DNA from: Alicyclobacillus sp. SP_1
GTDB taxonomy: Bacteria; Bacillota; Bacilli; Alicyclobacillales; Alicyclobacillaceae
Assembly: GCF_024706985.1 (NCBI RefSeq)
Contig: NZ_JAMCCX010000017.1
Location: 124,001-188,000 of the forward strand
Direction: 5' to 3'
DNA length: 64,000 nt
In this document: positions 54,674 to 64,000 of the stretch, piece after piece
Layout: every line of letters starts with the position of its first letter
Numbering within the stretch: position 1 is the first letter of the stretch
Program-made: the position numbers and the translations under genes
The notes under the pieces: model-generated
Told to the model about the DNA's origin: nothing
The model's input: only the letters and a program-made list of their open reading frames with translations
Database searches by the model: none

Positions 54674-55656
54674 GCGCATGGGGGCCTTCGCTGACTTGGT
54701 GGATTCCCGCCCTGGCACTGCTGGTCGACCGTGTTCTTGGCGATCCGCTCGGGGCATTCCATCCGGTTGTCCTGTTCGGCCGCTACATCTCTTGGTTTGA
54801 GCGGACTTTCTTGCCCCGCTGCCAACGGTCCGCCGCAAAATTCTGGCTAGGCAGTGTCCTCACGGTCACGACCGTCGTGCTCGCGTATGGAGTCCCATTT
54901 GTCATTCTGCGGCTCTGCTCGCATTGGTTCTGGTTAGCGACCTTTCTTCGCATTGTCTTTATTTGGACGACCATCGCCTGGCGCGGTCTGCGCGGTGCCG
55001 CACTGGATGTGCTTGATCCGCTCCGGCGTGGGGATTTGTCCGAGGCGCGGTCTCGCGTGGCCCGCGTGGTCGGACGCGATACTCAGCAACTTGACGTCAG
55101 TGGTGTGACCCGAGCCGCCGTCGAGACGGTCGCGGAGAACAGCGTGGACGGTATCCTTGCGCCTCTGTTCTTTGCCGCGCTTGGTGGGGCGAGCTTGGCC
55201 ATGCTCTACCGGGCTGTCAATACGCTCGACTCGATGGTCGGCTATCGGTCGACCAAGTACCTTTATTTCGGCCGGGTCAGTGCGCGGCTAGACGACGTCT
55301 TGAACTACATACCGGCCCGCATCTCAGTGCTGCTCCTGACTCCCGCTCTGCTCTGGCTCCAGTTGCCGATGGGCCGGGCTTGGAAAGTTGTTCTTCGCGA
55401 CGCACACAAACATCCGTCGCCCAACGGAGGTTGGCCCGAGTCCGCATTTGCCGGCGCTCTCGGTGTCCAGTTAGGTGGTCTCAACGTCTATCAAGGGGTG
55501 GCATCGTCGCGGGCGCTGCTCGGCGACGCTCACTGCGAACTTCAACAAAAGCACATTTTGCAGTCGGTGAAATTATTGGATGGCATGGTTTGGATAGCCT
55601 TTGTTCTATTGGTGATGGGAGGAGGGGTCTCGTGGGTCTTGTTCGCCGGGAAGTGA
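54670..55656 (+). CDS. cbiB: Adenosylcobinamide-phosphate synthase CbiB/CobD
   Basis: 328 residues, polytopic. DRVLGDPLGAFHPVVLFGR, AAVETVAENSVDGILAPLFF, and YRAVNTLDSMVGYRSTKYLYFGR are family signatures. Attaches aminopropanol phosphate to adenosylcobyric acid. Start overlaps cobU (ATGA). Confidence 0.94.
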   Translation: MSAWGPSLTWWIPALALLVDRVLGDPLGAFHPVVLFGRYISWFERTFLPRCQRSAAKFWLGSVLTVTTVVLAYGVPFVILRLCSHWFWLATFLRIVFIWTTIAWRGLRGAALDVLDPLRRGDLSEARSRVARVVGRDTQQLDVSGVTRAAVETVAENSVDGILAPLFFAALGGASLAMLYRAVNTLDSMVGYRSTKYLYFGRVSARLDDVLNYIPARISVLLLTPALLWLQLPMGRAWKVVLRDAHKHPSPNGGWPESAFAGALGVQLGGLNVYQGVASSRALLGDAHCELQQKHILQSVKLLDGMVWIAFVLLVMGGGVSWVLFAGK

Positions 55657-56417
55657 CGAGGCTCGCCAGTGCGATTCAGTTTTTAACCCTTCTTCCGGTG
55701 GGCTGGATGTCTGCGAAAGAGGAGATGTCTCTGAGCGAGTTGCGCGCCTCAGTTCGATGGTATCCGCTGGTCGGCGCGTTGCTCGGAGGATGTCTGTATC
55801 TTGTGCATGGTCTGTTGGTTCTTCGCACGAGTGACGCCGTGGCAACGATGGTAGGCTTGACGCTTGCTATTCTGCTGACCGGTGGTATTCATGTGGACGG
55901 GCTCATGGATACGTTTGACGCCATCGGTAGCCGTCGTCCACGTGAACAGGCTCTCGCCATCATGCGCGACAGTCGAATTGGCGCGATTGGGGCGCTGGTG
56001 GCTATGTTGTTTCTCCTCCTCCAGGCGTTCTCTGCCGTCCAGCTTGGACGGTTGAGTCCGTTGTTGTTTGTTGCTGTTTGGTCGTGTTCTCGCTGGAGTC
56101 TCGTTTTGTCCATGCAGTTTGGTCCTTCCGCGCGCGGTAGAGAAGGGCTTGGAGCACTCTTTGCTGGCCAAATTCGGCGCCGCGACCTCTTCGGTTCTGG
56201 TGTTTTGTGCGCGGTCCTGGTAGCGCTGACAGCATCTCCGCTGCTAGCAGGAGCCATGCTTCTCTGGACAGTGGCTGTCGCGTGGGGGCTGACACGCTGG
56301 TTTTGCCGACGATTTGGGGGAATGACAGGAGACACATACGGGGCGACTCTCCTCTTGACGGAGACTACGCTGTACTTGTTCGTGCTCATCTGGCTTGGCC
56401 GAGGAGGAGTGGTATGA
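55632..56417 (+). CDS. cobS: Adenosylcobinamide-GDP ribazoletransferase (cobalamin synthase)
   Basis: 261 residues, membrane protein. FLTLLPVG at the N-terminus, GGIHVDGLMDTFDAIGS and MRDSRIGAIGALVA, and GGMTGDTYGA near the end. Joins adenosylcobinamide-GDP and alpha-ribazole. GTG 55632 after GGAGGGG overlaps cbiB by 25 bases; the longer frame to 55380 lies inside cbiB. Confidence 0.93.
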   Translation: MGLVRREVTRLASAIQFLTLLPVGWMSAKEEMSLSELRASVRWYPLVGALLGGCLYLVHGLLVLRTSDAVATMVGLTLAILLTGGIHVDGLMDTFDAIGSRRPREQALAIMRDSRIGAIGALVAMLFLLLQAFSAVQLGRLSPLLFVAVWSCSRWSLVLSMQFGPSARGREGLGALFAGQIRRRDLFGSGVLCAVLVALTASPLLAGAMLLWTVAVAWGLTRWFCRRFGGMTGDTYGATLLLTETTLYLFVLIWLGRGGVV

Positions 56418-57538
56418 CGAGCGCGTATCGTCACGGCGGGCGGATTGCCGATTATCTCGAGCAAATTCCACCCGAAATGGAGCGGATTTTCGATTTCAGC
56501 GCCAATATTCATCCGTTCGGCCCGCCTGAAAAGGTTCGCCGTGCGGTTTTGGCAGCCATCTCCGAGATGGAACATTATCCAGACGCACAGCACCGCGTAT
56601 TGCGCAAGCATCTTGCAGAGCGTGAAGGGGTAACGCCCCAGTCGGTTGTGGTTGGTAATGGTGCGAGTGAGATTTTGGAATTGTTGGTGCGCGGCTTTTC
56701 GGCCAAACGCATGGTTCTTTTAGACCCGGCATTCTCTGAATATCGGGCAGTGTCCCATCGCCTTCATATACCCGTCCTCGGCATTCCGCTGATTCAAGCC
56801 GATGACACATTTCGCCTGCCAGCACTCGGCTCCATCGAATTTCGCAAAGGGGACGTGCTGGTTTTAAACAATCCCCACAATCCGACATCGACGTTTTTCT
56901 CCACCGCGGAGTGTGTGCCTTTTCTCGAAGACGCCATGTCGCGGGGAGTGCTGGTCGTGTTTGATGAAGCATTCCACGATTTCCTTCTTCACGATGAGGC
57001 GTCTCTCGGGCGCAAGCTGCTTCTTGAGGGCCGGGCGGTGGCCGTCGTTCGCTCGGCCACTAAGTATTACGCCATCCCAGGCCTCCGTCTGGGATTTGCA
57101 CTGGCGCCAGTGGAATTAGCGGAGAAAGTCTATGCCGAACGCGACGGTTGGACGGTGAACGTGATGGCGCTTGCGGCGGGAGTCGCGGCCTACGGTCCTG
57201 AGGACGGCGAACTCTCAGATTACTCCGCACAGACGCGTGCCTGGCTGCGTGAAGAGAGTGCATTCGTTCAGGCAACTTGGGGTCGCACGGACGGTGTTCG
57301 CTTGTTTCGCATGGCGGCTAACTATTTCTTTGTGGAGTTGGACCGCAGCGACGCATGGTCTCTACAATGTCAACAGGAGCTTGCGAGACTCGGCATGTTT
57401 GTCCGTGACTGTTTCGATTTTCCGGGATGCACGCATCACCATTGGCGTGTCGCCATTCGCACCCGGGAAGAGAATGAGCGATTGTTTGAGCGCGTCGAAC
57501 GCGCACTGCGGCAAAGGAACGAGGGGGTGGGACGATGA
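56414..57538 (+). CDS. cobC: L-threonine-O-3-phosphate decarboxylase-like PLP enzyme
   Basis: 374 residues, fold type I aminotransferase family (HisC-like). N-terminus HGGRIADYLEQIP and FDFSANIHPFGPP are the CobC/CobD signature; SATKYYAIPGLRLGF holds the PLP lysine. The enzyme makes aminopropanol phosphate, the substrate of CbiB, which fits its place in the operon. ATG overlaps the cobS stop and its TGA overlaps cobQ. Confidence 0.9.
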   Translation: MTSAYRHGGRIADYLEQIPPEMERIFDFSANIHPFGPPEKVRRAVLAAISEMEHYPDAQHRVLRKHLAEREGVTPQSVVVGNGASEILELLVRGFSAKRMVLLDPAFSEYRAVSHRLHIPVLGIPLIQADDTFRLPALGSIEFRKGDVLVLNNPHNPTSTFFSTAECVPFLEDAMSRGVLVVFDEAFHDFLLHDEASLGRKLLLEGRAVAVVRSATKYYAIPGLRLGFALAPVELAEKVYAERDGWTVNVMALAAGVAAYGPEDGELSDYSAQTRAWLREESAFVQATWGRTDGVRLFRMAANYFFVELDRSDAWSLQCQQELARLGMFVRDCFDFPGCTHHHWRVAIRTREENERLFERVERALRQRNEGVGR

Positions 57539-59139
57539 ATCACGCGACCGTATCGAAGTCAAACATCATGTTGGTCGGAACGGCTTCCAGTGTCGGAAAA
57601 AGTGTGCTCTGTACAGCCCTCTGCCGTGTTTTGTGTGATGACGGATTGCGGGTGGTTCCGTTTAAAGCGCAGAATATGTCCCTGAACTCAGCCGTCACTC
57701 CGAGTGGCCGGGAAATCGGCCGGGCTCAGGCTCTGCAAGCAGCCGCCTGTCGCACGGTGCCCACCGAGCACATGAATCCGGTGCTGCTCAAACCACAGTC
57801 CGGGATGAGTAGTCAAGTCGTCGTTCAAGGAGTGGTACACTCCACACAGACGGCCAAGTCGTACTTTGCAAACGATAAGGCAGAACTCTGGAAAGCCATT
57901 GTCGACAGCTTTCAGGTGGTGTCGGCTGAAGCCGACGTCGTCGTGCTTGAGGGCGCAGGCAGCCCAGTCGAGCTCAACCTGAAAGCCCGGGATGTGGCCA
58001 ATTTCCGCAGCGCGGAGATGGCCGATGCGGCGGTACTTTTGGTGGTTGATGTCGACCGTGGAGGTGTTTTCGCAGCGGCTCTCGGTACGCTCTGGCTGTT
58101 ATCTGAAAAGGAGCGGTCGCGGGTCAAAGGCATTTTGGTCAACCGCTTTCGGGGCGATCCGTCCTTATTCACGGACGGTGTTCGAATCCTCGAAGACATG
58201 TCCGGTCTGCCCGTTCTTGGCGTGATTCCCTACGTCCCAGACCTCGAATTGGATGAGGAAGACTCTGTGTCTCTGGACAATCCGCGGTACCGCCCTGCAG
58301 CTACCAAGGAACGGACACTTCGTATAGCCATCGTGCGACTACCGCATCTGGCGAACTTCACGGATTTCGATCCGCTTTTTTCCCACCCACTCGCATCGAC
58401 CGCATTTGTCACCAACAAGGCGCAGGTAGCCAGTGCGGATGTCGTGATTTTACCGGGATCGAAATCAACTCTGGAAGACCTCGCATGGTTGAACGAGCGC
58501 GGTTTGGCAGACGCCATTCGAGAACGCGCGGCGGCGGGTAGCACGGTATTTGGCATTTGCGGGGGATTTCAAATGTTGGGTCAGGAAGTGGTCGATAGAG
58601 CGGGGGTAGAGTCTTCCCGCCTTAAGATGGACGGACTTGGGCTGTTGCCGCTGGTCACAGAGTGGTCTGTGACGAAACGAACGGTTCAAGTCTGTGGTGA
58701 AGCGTTGGGGAGAAACAAAGGACTGCCGCTTCAGGGCTACGAAATTCACATGGGAATCACGCGTAAAGTCTCGGCCTGCGAGTCTTTCGCACTGGTTCGA
58801 GACCGGCGAGGCGAAGAACCTGTACACGAAGAAGGAGCGAGCGTCGAGAACGGGCGAATTTGTGGAACGTATTTGCACGGCGTGTTTGATTCGAGTGAGT
58901 TTTTGAATGCTTTTCTCGAAACGGCTCGCGAGCGTGCGTTCGGGACGGGCGAGGGCGAGGGCGAGGGCGAGGGACGGCTCTCATCGTGGTCGGACACGGT
59001 CTTCACAGGTTCGCGAGAAGAGCGGTTGAACGCCGAAATAGACCGGATGGCGGCAGTGTTTCGTTCGTCTGTGGACATGAGTAAACTCTATGAGGTCTGC
59101 GGGCTGTTGCGACTTGGCAACCTCTCCCCGTCCGAGTAA
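57535..59139 (+). CDS. cobQ: Cobyric acid synthase
   Basis: 534 residues. P-loop GTASSVGKSVLCTALCRVL, PFKAQNMSLNSAVT, then a class I glutaminase-like domain with nucleophile Cys in FGICGGFQMLG and His in GTYLHGVF. Amidates adenosylcobyrinic acid a,c-diamide at four positions. A Gly-Glu repeat (about 470-480) near the C-terminus is unusual. Last gene of the cobalamin operon. Confidence 0.94.
   Translation: MNHATVSKSNIMLVGTASSVGKSVLCTALCRVLCDDGLRVVPFKAQNMSLNSAVTPSGREIGRAQALQAAACRTVPTEHMNPVLLKPQSGMSSQVVVQGVVHSTQTAKSYFANDKAELWKAIVDSFQVVSAEADVVVLEGAGSPVELNLKARDVANFRSAEMADAAVLLVVDVDRGGVFAAALGTLWLLSEKERSRVKGILVNRFRGDPSLFTDGVRILEDMSGLPVLGVIPYVPDLELDEEDSVSLDNPRYRPAATKERTLRIAIVRLPHLANFTDFDPLFSHPLASTAFVTNKAQVASADVVILPGSKSTLEDLAWLNERGLADAIRERAAAGSTVFGICGGFQMLGQEVVDRAGVESSRLKMDGLGLLPLVTEWSVTKRTVQVCGEALGRNKGLPLQGYEIHMGITRKVSACESFALVRDRRGEEPVHEEGASVENGRICGTYLHGVFDSSEFLNAFLETARERAFGTGEGEGEGEGRLSSWSDTVFTGSREERLNAEIDRMAAVFRSSVDMSKLYEVCGLLRLGNLSPSE
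58945..58974 (+). repeat. Hexanucleotide repeat in cobQ
   Basis: About four copies of GGCGAG encoding Gly-Glu repeats in a surface-like region; the six-base unit keeps the frame when its number changes. Confidence 0.85.
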
Positions 59140-59158
59140 AATGGACGGGCCAACTTGA

Positions 59159-59962
<804 letters not shown>

Positions 59963-60061
59963 TGGCTCCTCCGTTTGCGCGTGTCTTTGCAGAGGATTAG
60001 ACTATACCAGACGCAATCGTTGGCGAGTTGTGGACCATCTGTGTCAGTGAGGTGAGGTATA

Positions 60062-60409
60062 GTGGCTGGAAAGGAGCTGCGCTTGGTGGAACCTTCCAAA
60101 GATAATCTGGACCAATATGGCGATCCACCGAAGTCTCCGCTCAATCCATGGGTGATGCTGGCTTTATTTGGGATTCCAATTCTCTTGTTCCTGGTCATTG
60201 TCGTACCTTTTTTGATGGATGCGTATGGAATTCACTCGCAACGGGTGCTCAACTGGACCGTCGCGATTCTCGTCGTACTGTGGTTTGTGGTAGTTACCAT
60301 CGCGATTTCTCGAAGCAAATATCGACGCGAGAAGAAATTAGCCAAGAAGATGGAAGCATCCGCCACGAGTGGACAGCGTTCGCCGACAGGCGGATCGAAC
60401 AAAGAATAA
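60062..60409 (+). CDS. Two-helix membrane protein, unknown
   Basis: 115 residues. Polar N-terminus, helices at about 29-53 and 63-84, basic Ser/Gly-rich C-terminal tail. No family recognised. GTG start at 60062 after GTGAGGT. Followed by a hairpin terminator. Confidence 0.65.
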   Translation: MAGKELRLVEPSKDNLDQYGDPPKSPLNPWVMLALFGIPILLFLVIVVPFLMDAYGIHSQRVLNWTVAILVVLWFVVVTIAISRSKYRREKKLAKKMEASATSGQRSPTGGSNKE

Positions 60410-60415
60410 GAGAAA

Positions 60416-60446
60416 CCTGGTGGCTTGTCATCCACCAGGAAGTTTT
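60416..60446 (+). terminator. Possible terminator before menA
   Basis: Arms CCTGGTGG (60416-60423) and CCACCAGG (60432-60439), eight-base loop, followed by AAGTTTTG. Confidence 0.55.
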
Positions 60447-60450
60447 GAAA

Positions 60451-60558
60451 ATGAGCGGAGGTTCGCCGCAGAGAGGCGAGCCTATTTTGCTCTATCTGTT
60501 CATGTCACTCGGCCGTGCCGCCGCTGCAGAAGTCACGGAAGCGGTCGAGACCGGTTGA
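60451..60558 (+). CDS. Possible 35-residue protein
   Basis: ATG frame MSGGSPQRGEPILLYLFMSL then GRAAAAEVTEAVETG. The only ribosome-binding candidate, AGGAAG, lies within the hairpin above. No family; may be chance. Confidence 0.25.
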   Translation: MSGGSPQRGEPILLYLFMSLGRAAAAEVTEAVETG

Positions 60559-60564
60559 CCCTGG

Positions 60565-61467
60565 CTAAAAGTGAATTTTAGCGACCAACATTCCGGCAAA
60601 CATCAAAACGCCAAAGCGGAACAACAGATTGGCTGTGCCTTTTACGGCGGCATGAAGTTTGGCTGGCTCCGTGAAGCGGTAGTACAAGCGAGTCACTCCG
60701 AATGCGGATGGAGCTGTCAAGAGGACGACGAGTGTCCACGGCGTCAATTGGCCTATTGCAACGAGCAGCAAAATCAACAAATATGTGACAGCAAAGACGG
60801 ATGCGAAGAGGATGCGACCGCGTTGCCGCCCAAGTAGAATGGCAATTGTGCGGCGCCCGCCGACTTTGTCTTGGTCCATATCGCGAATGTTGTTTGCCAG
60901 TAGGATGGCGCCGATTAAAAGGCCGATGGGAATGGACGAAACGACCGCTCGCCACGTGACCGTGTTGGCTTGTAAATAGAAGGCGATAAGGACGATAGTC
61001 GGGCCCATGGCAATGGCTGCGGTCAACTCGCCAAAGGGAGTATAGGCGAGTGGGCGAGGACCACCGGAATAAAAGTAGCCGATGGCCATGCAGATGAGAC
61101 CAATGACGGCCAGCCACCATGTTGTCGTGATGCAGATGTATACGCCGAGCAAGGTAGATACGCTGATAGAAATCCACGCGGACGCGAGGACGGTCTTCGG
61201 CGAGACACCATCGCGGACAATGGTTCCAGCAATGCCAACCATGTGCTCGTCATCGAGCCCGCGGCGATAGTCGAAGTATTCGTTGAACATATTCGTGGCC
61301 GACTGAATCAGCATGGATGCGACAAACATCGCGGCGAACAGGCCGAAGTGAAAATGATGGTGCGGCCAAGCTAAACCAGTGCCAACAATGACGGGAACAA
61401 TCGAGGCCGTCAAGGTGAAGGGACGAAATAGTCGCCACCATATACCCAGTTGTGTCCGAATGGACAT
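60565..61467 (-). CDS. menA: 1,4-dihydroxy-2-naphthoate polyprenyltransferase
   Basis: 300 residues, UbiA superfamily with about eight helices. First Asp-rich motif NMFNEYFDYRRGLDDEH, second NNIRDMDQDKVGGRRT, and YFYSGGPRPLAYTPFGE. Prenylates DHNA on the way to menaquinone. ATG follows GAGGAG. Divergent from menB. Confidence 0.94.
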   Translation of the reverse strand: MSIRTQLGIWWRLFRPFTLTASIVPVIVGTGLAWPHHHFHFGLFAAMFVASMLIQSATNMFNEYFDYRRGLDDEHMVGIAGTIVRDGVSPKTVLASAWISISVSTLLGVYICITTTWWLAVIGLICMAIGYFYSGGPRPLAYTPFGELTAAIAMGPTIVLIAFYLQANTVTWRAVVSSIPIGLLIGAILLANNIRDMDQDKVGGRRTIAILLGRQRGRILFASVFAVTYLLILLLVAIGQLTPWTLVVLLTAPSAFGVTRLYYRFTEPAKLHAAVKGTANLLFRFGVLMFAGMLVAKIHF

Positions 61468-61637
61468 GGCGTGTCTCCTCGCTTTTTCGATAGAGTCAGG
61501 AACATGAGAGTTACATGTATGTTAGCACGGAGCGAGCCATTTTTGATAAGCCGAAACACAAGTTCTATAATGTTGAGCATTGCGATGTCGTCCGCCGCAC
61601 TCACGGTGGGACGAGCGCCACAGAGGAGGATACACAG

Positions 61638-62459
61638 ATGGGACAACCCAATTGGCAGTTGGTGGCCGAGTTCACCGACATTATATATCAAAAATCGGGC
61701 GGAATGGCGAAAATCACAATCAATCGTCCGGAGGTACATAATTCCTTTCGACCGCTGACGGTCAGCGAACTGATTCAAGCGTTTACGATGGCCCGTGATG
61801 ATGCGGAAGTGGGCGTCATTCTCTTCACTGGGATGGGAGAAAAAGCTTTTTGTGCAGGCGGCGACCAGCGTGTGCGTGGTCACGGTGGGTATGTCGGCGA
61901 AGATGACGTGCCACGGCTGAACGTGCTCGAGTTGCAGCGTCTCATTCGTTCCATGCCTAAGGTCGTCATCGCGGTCGTTGCCGGGTATGCGATTGGCGGT
62001 GGGCACGTCCTCCATGTGGTCTGCGATTTGACGATTGCGGCCGACAACGCGCGCTTTGGCCAGACCGGACCAAAAGTGGGTTCGTTTGATGCCGGATACG
62101 GTGCAACACTCTTGGCACGCACCGTCGGGACGAAAAAGGCGAAGGAAATTTGGTTTCTGTGTCGCCAGTACACTGCTGAGGAAGCTCTGGACATGGGACT
62201 CGTGAACGTGGTCGTGCCGCTTGACCAATTGGAAGCGACGGCTGTGGAGTGGGCAGAGGAAATTTTGGAGAAAAGTCCGATTGCCATCCGTTTCCTCAAG
62301 ATGGCGTTTCACGCAGATACGGATGGATTGGCCGGATTGCAGCAACTTGCTGGTGATGCAACCATGCTCTATTACATGACGGATGAAGCGAAGGAAGGAA
62401 AGCAGGCGTTTTTAGAGAAGCGCAAGCCGGACTTCTCCAAATTCCCACGCTTACCTTGA
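61638..62459 (+). CDS. menB: 1,4-dihydroxy-2-naphthoyl-CoA synthase
   Basis: 273 residues, crotonase fold. [66 protein letters not shown] are MenB signatures. Cyclises O-succinylbenzoyl-CoA, the product of the next gene. ATG 61638 follows GAGGAGG; the frame extends up to 61515 without support. Confidence 0.96.
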   Translation: MGQPNWQLVAEFTDIIYQKSGGMAKITINRPEVHNSFRPLTVSELIQAFTMARDDAEVGVILFTGMGEKAFCAGGDQRVRGHGGYVGEDDVPRLNVLELQRLIRSMPKVVIAVVAGYAIGGGHVLHVVCDLTIAADNARFGQTGPKVGSFDAGYGATLLARTVGTKKAKEIWFLCRQYTAEEALDMGLVNVVVPLDQLEATAVEWAEEILEKSPIAIRFLKMAFHADTDGLAGLQQLAGDATMLYYMTDEAKEGKQAFLEKRKPDFSKFPRLP

Positions 62460-62515
62460 TTTCTGAAAAGCGCATGCCAACAGAAAGGCGTCTTGAAGAA
62501 AGGTGGGGACAGGTC

Positions 62516-64000
62516 ATGGACGCGACGGCGAGGATGCCGGATTGGTTAAGTCGCCAAGCAACAGTGGGGCCGACAAAGACCGCTCTGGTTTTCGATGAGC
62601 GTGCTTACACGTATCGAGAACTGCTCGATGCCAGTCTCCAGATGAAAACCTTATTGCAGCACTCTGGGGTCCACTCGGGTGATCGCGTGGCGGTTCTCAG
62701 TCGGTCGTCACATTGGTTCACGCTTGCCGTTCACGGCATCATGCAGGCGGATGCGGTGGTTGTGCCGCTGAATCGCAAACTCCAGAGAGATGAGTTGGCA
62801 TATCAACTGAGGGACGTGGACGCGACCACCCTCTTGGTGGACGAGTCGATGAAAGAAGTCGCAGAACAGGTCTTAACGGCGGCGGGCGCCGATGCGCGCT
62901 TGGTTGAGGCAGAGCACAGTGCCTTTGAGAAGCCGTCCGACCCGCGCGAGTCCCTTACTTTGGACGGCTTGCATTCCATTCTCTACACGTCAGGGACGAC
63001 GGGATTTCCCAAAGGGGCTATGTTGACGAATGGTACCCAGTGGTTTAGCGCTGCAGCATCCATGCTGACGTTCGGAATGATGCCGGATGATGAATGGCTG
63101 ATGCCGATGCCGCTGTTCCACGTGGGGGGGCTCGCCTCCTTGATGCGGACTGCTATCTACGGCACCACTGCAGTAGTTCACCAGCAGTTCGACGCGACTC
63201 GTGTCCACGACGAACTCGAGCGGCGCCATATAACCATGCTGTCGGTCGTACCGACGATGCTGCAGCGGATGCTCGCGCAGATGGTAAAACCTCGCTACGA
63301 GACCCATTTGCGGGCTGTCTTGGTCGGCGGGAGTGGCGTGTCGTCGCGACTACTGCAAACGGCACTCGAGCGGGGATTGCCAGTGCACGCCAGCTATGGT
63401 CTGACGGAGGCGAACTCTACGACGACCGTTCTGCGCCCAACTCAGTTGGGCAGTCACATTGGCTCGTCTGGACTGCCGATGCCTGCCGTGCAGGTGGCTA
63501 TTCGTTTAAAGGATGGAACGGTCGCGCGCGAGCCAAATCGGATCGGAGAAATTCTACTGGCGGGGCCCACCATTATGGCGGGCTACTGGAGGCGACCGGA
63601 GGCGACGGACCAGACCATCGTGGATGGGTGGTTGCACACAGGAGACATCGGTTCAATCGCGGAGGACGGCCATCTCACGGTCCTCGACCGCAGGAACGAC
63701 CTGATTGTCGTGGGCGGGGAAAATGTCTACCCCGCAGAGGTCGAAGGGGTGCTTAGTGCCTGTCCAGGTGTGGTGGAAGCGGGAGTTTTTGGAGCCACCC
63801 ATGAGGAACTAGGCCAAGTTCCGATGGCGGTCGTGGTGTTGGAAGCGGATCGAGTCGTTCTGGAGGAGGACATGCTCCAATTTTGTCGGGAACGTCTCGC
63901 TGCCTATAAATGTCCGCGGTCGATTGCTGTGGCTGAGGAGTTGCCACGCAACGCCTCGGGCAAACTCTTGCGAAGGAAGTTACAGGAATGTATCGCACCG
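62516..64000 (+). CDS. menE: O-succinylbenzoate-CoA ligase (3' end cut by window)
   Basis: 495 codons open to the window edge. Adenylate-forming enzyme: P-loop LYTSGTTGFPKGAM, motif ASYGLTEANS, DGWLHTGDIG, and the C-terminal NASGKLLRRKL with the adenylation lysine, so nearly all is present. Its position after menB supports MenE over a general acyl-CoA ligase. ATG 62516 after AAAGGTGGGG; an in-frame ATG at 62474 lacks a site. Confidence 0.92.
   Translation, partial: MDATARMPDWLSRQATVGPTKTALVFDERAYTYRELLDASLQMKTLLQHSGVHSGDRVAVLSRSSHWFTLAVHGIMQADAVVVPLNRKLQRDELAYQLRDVDATTLLVDESMKEVAEQVLTAAGADARLVEAEHSAFEKPSDPRESLTLDGLHSILYTSGTTGFPKGAMLTNGTQWFSAAASMLTFGMMPDDEWLMPMPLFHVGGLASLMRTAIYGTTAVVHQQFDATRVHDELERRHITMLSVVPTMLQRMLAQMVKPRYETHLRAVLVGGSGVSSRLLQTALERGLPVHASYGLTEANSTTTVLRPTQLGSHIGSSGLPMPAVQVAIRLKDGTVAREPNRIGEILLAGPTIMAGYWRRPEATDQTIVDGWLHTGDIGSIAEDGHLTVLDRRNDLIVVGGENVYPAEVEGVLSACPGVVEAGVFGATHEELGQVPMAVVVLEADRVVLEEDMLQFCRERLAAYKCPRSIAVAEELPRNASGKLLRRKLQECIAP

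Noticed and set aside
55889-56611. 240-codon minus-strand frame opposite cobS
   Set aside because: Antisense shadow of cobS and the next gene, without family features.

Overview
The window looks like a chromosomal segment of an aerobic, endospore-forming member of the Firmicutes, most probably of the Alicyclobacillaceae. It has spore genes (gpr, yqfC, yqfD, YjcZ-type small proteins), Bacillus-type gene order (lepA-hemW-hrcA-grpE-dnaK-dnaJ-prmA-rsmE-mtaB, then rpsU-yqeY-yqfC-yqfD-phoH-yqfF-ybeY-dgkA-era-yqzL-recO-ccpN-ppsR-dnaG-sigA), strong Shine-Dalgarno sequences with frequent GTG and TTG starts, sigma-A promoters, a CIRCE operator and an A-type RNase P RNA. The genus is an inference. I saw no tRNA or rRNA genes, insertion sequences, prophage or CRISPR arrays.

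Layout. 1-31550 is a housekeeping block read almost entirely on the plus strand: the 3'-truncated rpsT (minus), gpr, an SLT transglycosylase (minus), two membrane proteins, lepA, hemW, the heat-shock operon, RNA-modification enzymes, a NUDIX-DeoC fusion, a Na/Pi symporter-like gene (minus), and the rpsU-to-sigA block. 31669-35000 holds an acyl-CoA dehydrogenase, a YdcF protein, trmK and rnpB. 35000-45600 is more accessory: an SGNH hydrolase, a spore-type cluster of small membrane proteins, an orphan zinc-finger anti-sigma-like protein, a YihY protein, a cytochrome P450, a secreted protein, zwf with an overlapping cyclase, and a polysaccharide deacetylase.

45610-47968 is the most remarkable part. 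A minus-strand redox operon encodes a glutaredoxin-like protein, a peroxiredoxin and a GrdB/PrdB-like protein. The last two are each interrupted by one in-frame TGA exactly where a catalytic cysteine would stand. Each TGA is followed at the right distance by a hairpin that fits the bacterial SECIS model, so both are probably selenoproteins and would look like broken genes to a standard gene caller. A PerR-like gene is divergent, and a PerR-box-like sequence overlaps the operon promoter.

47970-49185 is queE-queD, followed by an HD-GYP protein and an HxlR regulator. 51521-59139 is a tightly overlapping cobalamin late-assembly operon that begins with a CobT-BluB fusion and continues with pduO, cobU, cbiB, cobS, an aminotransferase-like decarboxylase and cobQ. 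It makes and attaches the lower ligand but has no corrin-ring genes here. The window ends with a FabL-type enoyl-ACP reductase and the menaquinone genes menA (minus), menB and menE, the last running off the edge.
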